DNA of 64,000 nucleotides, taken from Paenibacillus sp. YN15 (lineage in GTDB: Bacteria > Bacillota > Bacilli > Paenibacillales > NBRC-103111). Below the pieces are notes generated by a model. The model had not been told where the DNA came from, did no database searches, and saw nothing but the letters and a program-made list of their open reading frames with translations. Position 1 is the first letter of the stretch. Every line of letters starts with the position of its first letter. The translations under genes were made by a program, and so were the position numbers. Shown here piece after piece: positions 45,421 through 54,453 of the stretch. Where the stretch lies: NCBI RefSeq assembly GCF_003285005.1, contig NZ_QMFA01000006.1:171213-235212 (forward strand), read 5' to 3'.

Positions 45421-45465
45421 CGGCCGTTTGTATATGGCACAGACGGCCGTTATATGTTATTTTGT
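45421..45465 (+). terminator. Intrinsic terminator after spoVAF
   Basis: CGGCCGTTTGT (45421-45431) pairs with ACAGACGGCCG (45439-45449), eleven pairs with one G-U, then a T-rich stretch. Confidence 0.75.
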
Positions 45466-45495
45466 TGGTAGACCAATCGACAAGGAGAAATGGCA

Positions 45496-46827
45496 ATGTA
45501 TCTGCATGGGACAAGTCGAATCAATGACCGCGGCCATCTGGAAATCGGCGGCGTGGACGCCGTTCAGCTTAGAGAGCAATTTGGAACCCCCCTGTATGTT
45601 GTGGATGAGGAGCTGATCAGAAGACGCTGCCGGGAATTTATCGGCGCCTTCAGAACCTCCGGACTCCAGTTTCAGGTGGCGTATGCCTCCAAGGCCTTCT
45701 GCACCATGGCCATGTGCCGGATCGCCGATGAAGAGGGGCTTTCCCTGGATGTGGTTTCCGACGGCGAGCTGTACACCGCCCTCCAAGCCGGATTTCCGCC
45801 GGAGCGGATTCATTTTCACGGGAACAACAAAACCCCCCAGGAAATCAACATGGCGCTGGATGCGGAAATCGGCTGCTTTGTGGTAGACAATTTCGTGGAG
45901 CTGGAGCTGCTGAACGCCATGGCCGGAGAGCGCGGCCGCAAGGTGAACATCCTCCTGCGGGTGACGCCGGGCGTATCCGCCCATACCCACGAGTATATTT
46001 CCACCGGCCAGCAGGATTCCAAGTTCGGCTTCGATTTGGGCAACGGCGCCGCATTCCGTGCTGTTGAGGAAGCGTCCCGCCAGCCCAATCTGGTGCTGTT
46101 GGGCCTGCACTCCCATATCGGCTCGCAAATTTTCGAGGTGGAAGGTTTCAAGATGGCGGTGGAGAAGGTAATGGGCTTTGCCGTGAAGGTCCGCAGCGAG
46201 CTGAACGTGCTGTTCAAGGTGGTCAACCTGGGCGGCGGCTTCGGCATCCGCTATGTGGAGGGAGACCGTCCTTTGCCCATCGCGGAATATGTCCACGCCA
46301 TTGTGGACAGCGTTCATACCTCCTTTGCCGGCCAGGATTATCCCGTTCCGGAAATCTGGATCGAGCCGGGCCGCAGCATCGTAGGCGATGCGGGCACCAC
46401 TCTCTATACCGTCGGCACTTATAAGGAAATTCCCGGCGTCCGCAAGTATGTGGCCGTGGACGGGGGCATGACGGATAATCCCCGTCCCGCCCTGTATGAA
46501 TCCCAATACGAGGCTATGCTGGCCAACCGCGCCACCGCAGCTCCCGAGGAGCTTGTCTCCATCGCCGGCAAATGCTGCGAAAGCGGAGACATGCTGATTT
46601 GGGATGTATCCCTGCCCAAGGTCAACAGCGGCGATTTGCTGGCGGTTGCCTGCACAGGCGCCTACAATTATTCCATGGCCAGCAACTACAACCGGATTCC
46701 CCGTCCGGCCGTTGTCTTCGTCAAGGACGGCAGCGCCGATCTGGCGGTAAAACGCGAATCCTACGACAACATTGTCGGCAATGATCTGATTCCCGAGCGG
46801 ATGAAGAAGGCTGCCGCACGGGCATAA
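45496..46827 (+). CDS. lysA: Diaminopimelate decarboxylase
   Basis: PLP enzyme for the last step of lysine synthesis, 443 residues. The PLP lysine is K66 in VAYASKAF; other motifs are HGNNKTPQEI, HSHIGSQIF, GGGFGI and EPGRSIVGDAG, and the partner-subunit CCESGDM. ATG 45496 has AAGGAG at eight bases; ATG 45490 would be only two bases away. The order spoVAF-lysA-ppiB matches B. subtilis. An intact lysA beside a dead dapA implies another functional dapA elsewhere in the genome (inference). No lysine riboswitch was seen. Confidence 0.96.
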   Translation: MYLHGTSRINDRGHLEIGGVDAVQLREQFGTPLYVVDEELIRRRCREFIGAFRTSGLQFQVAYASKAFCTMAMCRIADEEGLSLDVVSDGELYTALQAGFPPERIHFHGNNKTPQEINMALDAEIGCFVVDNFVELELLNAMAGERGRKVNILLRVTPGVSAHTHEYISTGQQDSKFGFDLGNGAAFRAVEEASRQPNLVLLGLHSHIGSQIFEVEGFKMAVEKVMGFAVKVRSELNVLFKVVNLGGGFGIRYVEGDRPLPIAEYVHAIVDSVHTSFAGQDYPVPEIWIEPGRSIVGDAGTTLYTVGTYKEIPGVRKYVAVDGGMTDNPRPALYESQYEAMLANRATAAPEELVSIAGKCCESGDMLIWDVSLPKVNSGDLLAVACTGAYNYSMASNYNRIPRPAVVFVKDGSADLAVKRESYDNIVGNDLIPERMKKAAARA

Positions 46828-46839
46828 TCTTCATAGTCT

Positions 46840-46876
46840 CCTGCCCCCGCGATTTTCCGTGGTGGGCAGGTTTTTT
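46840..46876 (+). terminator. Intrinsic terminator after lysA
   Basis: CCTGCCC (46840-46846) pairs with GGGCAGG (46864-46870), followed by six T residues. Confidence 0.8.
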
Positions 46877-46986
46877 GCTGCCCGCGGAACTGCGGCTTTG
46901 TCCGCCGCCGGTTGAAAGATTTGTATTTCCCCGCGCAATCCGATACAATGATTCCGATTGATTCCAATTTACAAAGGAGACTCATC

Positions 46987-47421
46987 ATGAAAAAAGGTAC
47001 CATCACCTTGGAGAACGGCGGCAAAATCAATCTGGAGTTTTTTGCCGAGCATGCCCCCAACACTGTTGCCAATTTCGAAAAACTGGCCAATGAAGGCTTT
47101 TATAACGGACTGACCTTTCACCGCATCGTGCCCGGCTTTGTCGCTCAGGGCGGCTGCCCCCGCGGCGACGGTACCGGCGGCCCCGGGTACACCATCAAGT
47201 GCGAAACCGCCGGCAACCCCAACAAGCATGTCCGCGGCGTTATCGCCATGGCCCATGCCGGCAAGGACACCGGCGGCAGCCAGTTCTACATTACCTATGA
47301 TTCCTTTCCGCATCTGGACGGCGTACATACCGTATTCGGCAAGGTGACGGAAGGTATGGAGCATGTGGATGCCCTGAAGCAAGGCTCCCGCATGTCGGAA
47401 GTAAAGGTATGGGAGGAATAA
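46987..47421 (+). CDS. ppiB: Peptidyl-prolyl cis-trans isomerase (cyclophilin type)
   Basis: Cytoplasmic cyclophilin of 144 residues. The active-site signatures [15 protein letters not shown] and [16 protein letters not shown] are complete. ATG 46987 is behind AAAGGAGA; the frame is open to 46912 but the extra codons lack a site and are not family-like. It is a monocistronic unit between two terminators, in the same order after lysA as in B. subtilis. Confidence 0.95.
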   Translation: MKKGTITLENGGKINLEFFAEHAPNTVANFEKLANEGFYNGLTFHRIVPGFVAQGGCPRGDGTGGPGYTIKCETAGNPNKHVRGVIAMAHAGKDTGGSQFYITYDSFPHLDGVHTVFGKVTEGMEHVDALKQGSRMSEVKVWEE

Positions 47422-47452
47422 GCCTCCCGGCATAACTCTGCCTGATCGCCCC

Positions 47453-47497
47453 CAAAAGGCCAGCCCCGCAAAATCAGGGCCGGCCTTTTGCCATTTT
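47453..47497 (+). terminator. Intrinsic terminator after ppiB
   Basis: CAAAAGGCCAGCCC (from 47453) pairs imperfectly with GGGCCGGCCTTTTG (ending 47490), followed by a T-rich run. Confidence 0.8.
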
Positions 47498-47551
47498 CGT
47501 TATTCTGTTATGATGAATACTAGAATGCATAAGGGGCGAAGTGAATGCGAC

Positions 47552-49633
47552 ATGACAATCAGACATAAAGAAGCGACCCGCCTGATCTGGGGATTCACTG
47601 TTCTGCTGGTATTCATAGCCGGGGGGGCGGCGCTTGCGCTGTTTGGCAGCCGCCAGCCGGAGCCCCAGGCAAGGAACGGCATTTTGGATCTGACGAGTTG
47701 GGATTTTGAGAGCAAGGGAGTGCTCCTGCTGACCAACGGATGGGAGCTGTACCGGAACCGCCTTATAGAGCCGGAGGAGTTCGCCTTAACCGCTCCTAAG
47801 CCGGATGAAGCTGTCAGGCTCCCCCATGCGTGGAGCCGGGGGCAGGACTCGAGGGAAGAGGCGGCCACCTACCGGCTTCTGGTCCGGCTTGGGCCGGAGC
47901 AAGCGGCCGCGCGCAAGGCGCTGGGAATTCGGGACATCCAATCGGGATACCGGATTTATGTCAACGGGCAGCTGTACGGAGCGGGAGGCATACTGGGAGA
48001 TTCCCCGGGTCCGCCGGAGGCGGCCATTTATCCTTCGATCATTGCGTTTCCCGTTGCGGAAGGCAATAATGAAATTATCGTCCAGGTTTCCAACTCTACC
48101 TACCAGCGGGGCGGGCTGCTTTCTTCCTTTTCCTTCGGCAAGCCCCTGGATATCTATCATTACAGAGAGACAGGCCTGGTCTGGCGAATATCGATTATGG
48201 CCGCCCTTGCCACACTGGGCATCTACCATCTGGCTCTGTTCTGGATGCGGAAGAAAGACTATATGAGCCTGGTGACAAGCATCACCTGCTTGTTGATGTC
48301 CGTGCGGATCATGGTCCTCAATGAGGGTATTCTGACCTTCCTGGCGCCTTCCATGGCTCCATTGTGGTCCAGGCTGGCGTATTTTACTTTATATGCCGGC
48401 ATCCCGTTTATGTTGGCTACCATCCAGCTTCTGTATCCCAGAGAGATGAGCAGGCGGGTGACGGTCGCCGTGTGGTTCTTCTGCGGAGTGTTGGCACTGT
48501 CGGTGCTGGTTCTGCCTGTCCGGCTGTATACCTGCACCTTCATTCCGTTCCTGGTGTTTCTCCTGCTGGTCCTGGGCTACTGCCTGATTGTGCTGGCTTT
48601 CGCCGTGGCGCGGAGCCGGACAGGAGCATGGATCAACACCTTGTGCGTATTCGTCATGTTTGCAGCGGTGACCAATGACATTCTTTTCGAGCAGGGATGG
48701 ATTCAAAGCGTCAATTTGACGCCCATCAGCGTCTTCCTGTTTGCCTTCGCGGAAACCCTCGTCATTGCCCACCGGTATTCCAAGGCGTATGTGGATGTGG
48801 AGAAGGTTTCCGGCGAGCTTACCCAGCTCAATCAGCAGCTGGAGGGGAAAATCAGGGAGCGGACGGAAGCGCTGGAAATCACCAACGCCCATTTGGTTTA
48901 TGCCAATGAGCATCTCCATCAGATGGAAATTTCCCGGCGGGAGCTGATCGCCAATGTCACCCATGAGCTGGGGACGCCTATGACCTCCGTACAGGGGTAT
49001 ATGAAGGCGCTGCTGGACGGGGTGATCCAACCGGAGAAGCAATATATCCAGCTCCTTTACGACAAGATCCAGATGGCGGACCGGCTGGTGCAGGATCTGT
49101 TTGATCTGACCAAGCTGGAGGAGGGACAAACCACCTTTCACATGATGGATATCATTGTCGATGATTTGTTCGACGAGTATTTCTCCAGCTTCCAATGGGA
49201 TGTGGAGAGCCAGGGAATCCATTTCCTGCTGCAAAAGCCGGAAGCGGCCCATGACAGGGTTCCTATCGCCCGGATCGATCCCATCCGCATCCACCAGGTC
49301 ATTACAAACCTGGTGCATAATGCGCTCCATTATACGGAAGAAGGGGGCACCATCGCCATCCGCGGCGAATACGGCCGGGACCGGCTGATGATTCAGGTGG
49401 CGGATACCGGCAAGGGCATTGATCCGCAGCTGCTGCCTCATATTTTTGACCGATTTGTGAAGGGAAACAGCCCAAAGAGGAGCGCCAAGGACGGATCGGG
49501 CCTCGGTTTGGCCATTGCCAGGCAAATCGTCATGCATCACGGAGGAATTTTGACCGTTCACAGTGAATACGGTAAAGGCAGCACTTTTCAATTTGATATC
49601 CCAATTGAATTTATTCCAATGGTGGTGGACTAA
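47552..49633 (+). CDS. Sensor histidine kinase with 7TMR-DISM input region
   Basis: Membrane kinase of 693 residues. After an N-terminal membrane anchor (about 12-32) comes an extracytoplasmic jelly-roll domain (about 45-205; SGYRIYVNGQLYGAGG), then seven predicted membrane segments (about 210-410), a coiled coil with LTQLNQQLEGKIRERTEALE and the kinase core. His 471 in NVTHELGTPM is the phosphorylation site; NLVHNALHYT, VADTGKGI and GSGLGLAIA are the N, G1 and G2 boxes. Such 7TMR-DISM sensors often detect carbohydrates, but the signal is unknown. The start is uncertain (47510 is also possible). It is paired with the next gene. Confidence 0.9.
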   Translation: MTIRHKEATRLIWGFTVLLVFIAGGAALALFGSRQPEPQARNGILDLTSWDFESKGVLLLTNGWELYRNRLIEPEEFALTAPKPDEAVRLPHAWSRGQDSREEAATYRLLVRLGPEQAAARKALGIRDIQSGYRIYVNGQLYGAGGILGDSPGPPEAAIYPSIIAFPVAEGNNEIIVQVSNSTYQRGGLLSSFSFGKPLDIYHYRETGLVWRISIMAALATLGIYHLALFWMRKKDYMSLVTSITCLLMSVRIMVLNEGILTFLAPSMAPLWSRLAYFTLYAGIPFMLATIQLLYPREMSRRVTVAVWFFCGVLALSVLVLPVRLYTCTFIPFLVFLLLVLGYCLIVLAFAVARSRTGAWINTLCVFVMFAAVTNDILFEQGWIQSVNLTPISVFLFAFAETLVIAHRYSKAYVDVEKVSGELTQLNQQLEGKIRERTEALEITNAHLVYANEHLHQMEISRRELIANVTHELGTPMTSVQGYMKALLDGVIQPEKQYIQLLYDKIQMADRLVQDLFDLTKLEEGQTTFHMMDIIVDDLFDEYFSSFQWDVESQGIHFLLQKPEAAHDRVPIARIDPIRIHQVITNLVHNALHYTEEGGTIAIRGEYGRDRLMIQVADTGKGIDPQLLPHIFDRFVKGNSPKRSAKDGSGLGLAIARQIVMHHGGILTVHSEYGKGSTFQFDIPIEFIPMVVD

Positions 49634-49635
49634 AC

Positions 49636-50352
49636 GTGACTTCGGAGAAGTTGCTGGTAGCAGAGGATGACCAGGAAATCAGAAATTTAATTACGCTGTA
49701 TCTGGAAAAGCACGGGTTTCATGTGATTGTGGCGGAAAATGGTCTGGAAGCGTTGAGAATGTTTGAAAAAGAGCTTCCGGAGCTGGTTCTGCTGGATATA
49801 AATCTGCCGATGATCGACGGGTTCGGCGTCTGCCGGGAAATCCGCAAAATATCCAATGTGCCGGTAATCTTCATCAGTTGCAGGAATGATTCGGAGGATG
49901 TGGTGAACGGGCTGGAAATCGGCGGCGACGACTATATTGTGAAGCCCTTCGATCCGGCGGTGGTGCTGGCCCGGGTGCAAGCGAATCTGCGGCGGGCGCC
50001 CATTTTCAACCGTTTTCTGATTCAGCCGACGGTGAAGGAAACGGCGGATGTGCTCCATTTCGGCGAATTGACCATCGATCTCAAGAATTATGCGGTTCAA
50101 CTGGACCACACTCCCGTGCCGCTGTCGGCGAAGGAAATTCAACTGCTGTTTTTTATGGCGCAGAACCCCAACCAGGTGTTTACCACAGAGCAATTGTACC
50201 ACCGGGTATGGGGAGCCGAAAGCAATTCCGACACCCGGACGGTTTTGGTTCATATCAGCAGCCTCCGCAAGAAAATAGAGCCTACGCCATCGTCTCCCAA
50301 ATTCATTCATAACATCCGGGGGATCGGCTACAAATTCAGCCCGTCGGTCTGA
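49636..50352 (+). CDS. OmpR-family response regulator
   Basis: DNA-binding regulator of 238 residues: receiver domain (residues 5-118) with acidic pocket EDD (10-12), phospho-acceptor D54 in LLDINLPM and conserved Lys in IVKPFDP, then a winged-helix domain (about 140-236; PLSAKEIQLLFFMAQNPNQV, DTRTVLVHISSLRKKI). It starts with GTG two bases after the kinase stop, so the pair is one operon. No target operator can be read; the next gene on the strand, a CBS-domain protein, has its own promoter. Confidence 0.94.
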   Translation: MTSEKLLVAEDDQEIRNLITLYLEKHGFHVIVAENGLEALRMFEKELPELVLLDINLPMIDGFGVCREIRKISNVPVIFISCRNDSEDVVNGLEIGGDDYIVKPFDPAVVLARVQANLRRAPIFNRFLIQPTVKETADVLHFGELTIDLKNYAVQLDHTPVPLSAKEIQLLFFMAQNPNQVFTTEQLYHRVWGAESNSDTRTVLVHISSLRKKIEPTPSSPKFIHNIRGIGYKFSPSV

Positions 50353-50514
50353 ACGGGGGCATGGGCAATTTGATTTATCAGATTTTTTTATGGAATTCCC
50401 CCGAAATTCCCCGGGATTGGGGAAAAGACGCCTTTAGAGCGCTTTTTGTGAAACAATCAGCCATTTCTCAGCCTGTGGCAAGGAGATGGCAGGGATCATA
50501 GGAATTTTCATCAT

Positions 50515-50542
50515 TTGACGATGGATGCAAAAAACGTATATA
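50515..50542 (+). promoter_or_regulatory. Probable promoter of the CBS-domain membrane protein
   Basis: TTGACG (50515-50520), 16-base spacer, TATATA (50537-50542). Confidence 0.55.
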
Positions 50543-50616
50543 GTTTTATTATGTATACATTTTGAACTATAAAGGAGGTGTATCCTAGCCGGTCCCCTGG
50601 ACGGTTAGGAGCTAAA

Positions 50617-51951
50617 TTGGGCATAGACCCTTTACCTATGTGGGTGAAATTGGTTTTAATATTGGTGTTTGTTTTGCTGAACGGATTGTTCGTGGCAGCG
50701 GAGTTTGCGTATGTGAAGGTGCGGGGCAGCCGGATTGAGGCGCTGGCCCTGGAGGGGAACTTCCGGGCGAAGATTTCCAGCAAGATCCTTCATAACCTGA
50801 ATGCTTATCTGTCGGCGTGCCAGTTGGGCATCACCCTGACCTCCCTGATTCTTGGCTGGCTGGGCGAACCGACCATCTCACGGCTCCTGGAGCCCCTGTT
50901 TGATATGATGGGACTGCCTGCGGCTGCGGCGCATACGATTTCGTTCATCATTGCATTTGCTATTGTTACTTCCTTTCATATCACATTGGGTGAGCAATTC
51001 CCGAAGCTGTACGCAATCCAGCAATCCGAAGCCGTTACGCTGTGGACAGCCGTCCCCGTGTACGTCTTCAACAAAATGATGTATCCGTTTATCTGGTCTC
51101 TGAACAGCGCGTCCAATTGGCTGCTGAAGAAATCCGGCATTGAGCCGGGCAACGGCCATGAAACCGCCCATTCCGAGGAAGAAATCCGTCTCCTGATGCA
51201 GGAGAGCCATAAGAGCGGCCTCATCGACCAGGCCGAAATGACTCTGATGGACAATATCTTTGAATTCAGTGAAACCACAGCCAGAGAAATCATGATCCCG
51301 CGGACGGAAATGGTGTGTTTGTACGCCAACCTGCCCATCGAGGACAACATCGAGATCGCAATTCAGGAAATGCGGACCCGCTACCCTGTTTGTGACCCTG
51401 ACAAGGATAATATTATCGGGTACATTCATATTAAGGATTTGTTCAATCCGCGGGACCGCATCCGGGACATCCGCAGTGTGCTCCGGCCCTTGGCCACTGT
51501 TCCGGAGAGCATGTCCATCAGCACGCTGCTGGCCAACCTGCAGCGCAAGAAGCATCAGATGGCCCTCTTGATTGATGAATACGGCGGAACGGCGGGTCTC
51601 GTCACCGTCGAAGACATTCTCGAAGAAATTGTCGGAGAAATTCAGGACGAATTCGATGAAGAGCGTCCCAGCATCGAGGCCCGGGACAATCAGATTTATT
51701 CGGTTGACGGACTTCTGCTTATTTCCGAGTTTAATGATTTCTTCGGAACGGACATCAGTACGGAGGAGTATGATACCATCGGTGGCTGGGTGTATTCCCA
51801 GGTGGAAATTCCGCCGCGGAAGAATGACAAAATCCTTTATGAGAATGTGGAATTTATAATAGAGGAAACGGACAATCTGCGCATTGCGCGGCTTCTGGTC
51901 CACAAGGTATGCACCGGGAATGAGGAGCAGGTAGAGGAAATCGGCGCTTGA
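50617..51951 (+). CDS. Hemolysin/CNNM-family membrane protein with CBS pair
   Basis: Membrane protein of 444 residues of the HlyC/CorC (TlyC, CNNM) family, thought to export magnesium or related ions. Order: CNNM/DUF21 membrane domain (about 1-190; VLLNGLFVAAEFAYVKV), two CBS domains (about 205-330; REIMIPRTEMVCL, LIDEYGGTAGLVTVEDILEE) and a CorC_HlyC domain at the end. The start is taken as TTG 50617, five bases after TTAGGAG. A stronger AAAGGAGGTG at 50571 faces only an in-frame GTG at 50578 that is too close, so a 13-residue-longer form remains possible. Confidence 0.88.
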   Translation: MGIDPLPMWVKLVLILVFVLLNGLFVAAEFAYVKVRGSRIEALALEGNFRAKISSKILHNLNAYLSACQLGITLTSLILGWLGEPTISRLLEPLFDMMGLPAAAAHTISFIIAFAIVTSFHITLGEQFPKLYAIQQSEAVTLWTAVPVYVFNKMMYPFIWSLNSASNWLLKKSGIEPGNGHETAHSEEEIRLLMQESHKSGLIDQAEMTLMDNIFEFSETTAREIMIPRTEMVCLYANLPIEDNIEIAIQEMRTRYPVCDPDKDNIIGYIHIKDLFNPRDRIRDIRSVLRPLATVPESMSISTLLANLQRKKHQMALLIDEYGGTAGLVTVEDILEEIVGEIQDEFDEERPSIEARDNQIYSVDGLLLISEFNDFFGTDISTEEYDTIGGWVYSQVEIPPRKNDKILYENVEFIIEETDNLRIARLLVHKVCTGNEEQVEEIGA

Positions 51952-52034
51952 CGGTTCCTCACACCCTTGCAAAATCAGCAGCGGGATGATACACTTCATG
52001 GCAAGCAGCGTTATAATTTCATAGCGAAGTTACT

Positions 52035-52232
52035 TTCGGGGCAGGGTGAAATTCCCTACCGGCGGTGATCCGTAAGGCTTGAGGAGGGCGGCAGCTACAA
52101 CCTCGGCCTGCCGGTCAGTCCGTGACCCGGTGAAGCTGGCAGGCACTGCCCGGCGCGTTCCTTGCGCCGTTCACCGGAGGACTTGGTGCAACTCCAAGAC
52201 CGACAGTATAGTCTGGATGGGAGAAAGTGATT
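52035..52232 (+). ncRNA. FMN riboswitch (RFN element)
   Basis: All conserved blocks of the RFN aptamer are present: GGGGCAGGGTGAAATTCCCT near 52038, ACCGGCGGTGAT, AGTCCGTGACCCG, GGACTTGGTGCAACTCC and GACAGTATAGTCTGGATGGG. It precedes ribD and should shut off the riboflavin genes when FMN is high. The P3-region insert around 52150-52170 is typical in size. A possible promoter -10 TATAAT lies at 52012-52017. Confidence 0.95.
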
Positions 52233-52362
52233 TTCGTACCGATCATTTTATTCGCACAGGAAAGTTCCTTTTTTCACATGGAAAAGGGAGACCGTTGTTT
52301 TCGTTGTGCGCCGGTACGAACCTTTGACCTAACCCCTTTCCAATTTGTGGAGAAGGGTTTTT
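52233..52362 (+). promoter_or_regulatory. Expression platform of the FMN riboswitch with terminator
   Basis: A long-range stem can form from TTCGTACCG (52233-52241) with CGGTACGAA (52312-52320), extended by CGCACA with TGTGCG. It is followed by a terminator: AACCCCTTTCC (52331-52341) with GGAGAAGGGTT (52349-52359) and a T-run to 52362, 26 bases before ribD. Confidence 0.7.
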
Positions 52363-52387
52363 CATGTTTCGGGAAAGGAGGGGGAGC

Positions 52388-53512
52388 ATGATCCCCAATG
52401 AGATCATAAATGATGAGTGGTACATGCGGCTGGCGCTGCAGCTGGCCGCCGGCGCAACGGGACAAACGGGCGTTAACCCGGTGGTGGGCTGCGTCATCGT
52501 CAAGGGCGGCCGCATTCTCGGAATGGGCGCCCATCTGCGCCGGGGCGGCGAACATGCCGAAATCCACGCCCTGCGGATGGCGGGGGAGGAAGCGGCAGGC
52601 GCTACCGTTTATGTAACTCTGGAGCCGTGCAGCCACTACGGCAAAACGCCTCCCTGCGCCAATAAGCTGATAGAGGCGGGAGTTGCCCGGGTGGTAGCGG
52701 CGGCCAAGGACCCGAATCCGCTGGTGTCCGGAAGAGGCTTGGCTCTGCTGCGGGAGGCCGGCATTGAGGCGGAAGCGGGATGCCTGGAGGCGGAGGCAAC
52801 GGAGCTTAATGAGGTGTTCAACCATTACATTGTCCACCGCACTCCCTTCATTACGTTGAAAACCGCCAGTACTCTGGACGGGCGGATCGCAAGCCGTACC
52901 GGAGACAGCAAGTGGGTGACAGGGGAGGAGGCCAGGGCTTATGTCCATACCCTGCGCCACCGTTATCAGGGGATTATGGTAGGGATCAACACGGTGATTG
53001 CCGATGATCCTTCCCTGACCACCAGGCTTGATGTTCCCGGCCTTGATCCGGTTCCCATCATTGTGGATTCAAGCCTGCGCATCCCCGAGGATGCAAGGGT
53101 GCTGGAGCGCCCCGGCGCCATAGTGCTTACTACATACCAATCGGCCACCGATAAGATCAAACGTCTGGAGGCCAGAGGCCACCGGGTGCTGCTCACCGGC
53201 TTCGGGCCGCATGTGGAGCTGGAGGAGGCCATGCGGCTATTGGGCGAGAGGGAGATTGCGTCTGTGCTGCTGGAGGGCGGCGGCAAGCTCAACGGCTCCA
53301 TGCTGGAAGCGCGGCTGATCCACAAATGCGTGCTGTTTTTCTCCCCGAAAATCATCGGCGGAGCAGGCGCGCCGGGAAGCTTCGATTTTGCCGGGTATGA
53401 AAAAATGGGGGAAGCAGTGGTTCTGGAGCGGATGAAGGCGGAACAGGTTGGTCCGGACCTGTGCATTACCGGTTATCCCCGTTACGGGCCTGCCAGCGGG
53501 AGTTCCGCCTAG
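52388..53512 (+). CDS. ribD: Bifunctional riboflavin biosynthesis deaminase/reductase RibD
   Basis: Catalyses deamination then reduction in the second and third steps from GTP to riboflavin. The 374-residue protein has an N-terminal zinc deaminase domain (HAEIHALRMAGEEA, then TLEPCSHYGKTPPC; about residues 1-145) and a C-terminal reductase domain (ASTLDGRIASRTGDSKWVTG to LLEGGGKLNGSML). ATG 52388 follows AAAGGAGGGGG. It is the first gene behind the FMN riboswitch and is 46 bases before ribE. Confidence 0.95.
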   Translation: MIPNEIINDEWYMRLALQLAAGATGQTGVNPVVGCVIVKGGRILGMGAHLRRGGEHAEIHALRMAGEEAAGATVYVTLEPCSHYGKTPPCANKLIEAGVARVVAAAKDPNPLVSGRGLALLREAGIEAEAGCLEAEATELNEVFNHYIVHRTPFITLKTASTLDGRIASRTGDSKWVTGEEARAYVHTLRHRYQGIMVGINTVIADDPSLTTRLDVPGLDPVPIIVDSSLRIPEDARVLERPGAIVLTTYQSATDKIKRLEARGHRVLLTGFGPHVELEEAMRLLGEREIASVLLEGGGKLNGSMLEARLIHKCVLFFSPKIIGGAGAPGSFDFAGYEKMGEAVVLERMKAEQVGPDLCITGYPRYGPASGSSA

Positions 53513-53558
53513 GGGCTGGGCTGTCTTAAACGGCTTGACCAAGAAAGGATGGAGCGCC

Positions 53559-54233
53559 ATGTTTACAGGAATTATAGAAGAAATGGGACGGATGCGGCGG
53601 GTATACCGCCAGGGACAGGCCATGATGCTGACAGTGGAGGCCTCCCGGGTGCTGGAGGATGTCTCCGTCGGCGACAGCATTGCCGTCAACGGGGTATGTC
53701 TGACGGTGGTGGCCTTCGACAGGGACTCCTTCACCGCGGATGTGATGCCGGAAACCTACCGCCAGACCAATCTGGGGGAGCTGCGGCCGGGGAATCCGGT
53801 AAATCTGGAGCGGGCCATGGGAGCGCAGAAGCGGTTTGGCGGACATATTGTCCAGGGCCATGTGGATACCTCGGGGCGGATTGTCAGCCGGATGCCTGAG
53901 GAGAACGCCGTGGTGTTCACTCTGGAGCCGGATGACAAGGCCATGCTCCGTTATGTGCTGCCCCGCGGCTCCATTGCCATCGACGGCATCAGCCTGACTG
54001 TTATTCGTGCAGACAATGAAACCTTCGCTGTGTCCATTATTCCGCATACTCTGGCGGAGACGGTGCTGGCCTTTAAGGAGCCGGGGGACCGGGTCAACCT
54101 GGAGGCGGACATTCTGGGCAAATATGTGGAGCGGCTACTGGCGTTTCAAGGTCCGGAGCAGGCGGGCGGCGGTGGGCGGGGACGCAAAAGCGGCTTGACC
54201 GAAGCCTTTTTGGCGGAAAATGGGTACCTATAA
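53559..54233 (+). CDS. ribE: Riboflavin synthase alpha chain
   Basis: Dismutates two lumazine molecules to riboflavin. The 224-residue protein has the two lumazine-binding barrels, each opening with a characteristic motif: MFTGIIEEMG at residue 1 and GHIVQGHVDTSG near residue 95; the C-terminus GLTEAFLAENGYL is normal. ATG 53559 has AAGGATGGAG upstream. Its stop codon is directly adjoined by the first of three tandem hairpin repeats, which separate it from ribBA. Confidence 0.95.
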   Translation: MFTGIIEEMGRMRRVYRQGQAMMLTVEASRVLEDVSVGDSIAVNGVCLTVVAFDRDSFTADVMPETYRQTNLGELRPGNPVNLERAMGAQKRFGGHIVQGHVDTSGRIVSRMPEENAVVFTLEPDDKAMLRYVLPRGSIAIDGISLTVIRADNETFAVSIIPHTLAETVLAFKEPGDRVNLEADILGKYVERLLAFQGPEQAGGGGRGRKSGLTEAFLAENGYL

Positions 54234-54235
54234 GT

Positions 54236-54421
54236 CCCCCAAAAGTGAAGCGAAGCTCTGTAGCGTATACCGATTACTTTTGGGGGAGCCCCCGGATAAA
54301 TAACCCCCAAAAGTGAAGCGAAGCTTTGTAGCGTATACCGATTACTTTTGGGGGAGCTCCCGATAAATAACTCCCAAAAGTGAAGCGAAGCTCTGTAGCA
54401 TATTCCGATTACTTTTGGGGG
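54236..54421. repeat. Three tandem hairpin units (repeat E) after ribE
   Basis: Three copies, 67-68 bp apart, each starting CCCCCAAAAGTGAAGCGAAG (54236, 54304; CTCCC variant at 54371) and closing with ATTACTTTTGGGGG (stems end at 54286, 54354, 54421). Each unit is a hairpin of 11 pairs with a loop of about 29 bases; units are joined by a GATAAATAA-like linker. Differences between units are few, so the array is recent or homogenised. Confidence 0.9.
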
Positions 54422-54453
54422 AGTTTCTGCCGCGGCTCCAGCACCTACCATGT

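Noticed and set aside
45410..45495. Lysine riboswitch before lysA.
   Set aside because: Only 86 bases separate spoVAF and lysA and they form a simple terminator hairpin.
54236..54421. CRISPR-like array after ribE.
   Set aside because: The three units are identical throughout, including what would be spacers, so it is a tandem duplication.
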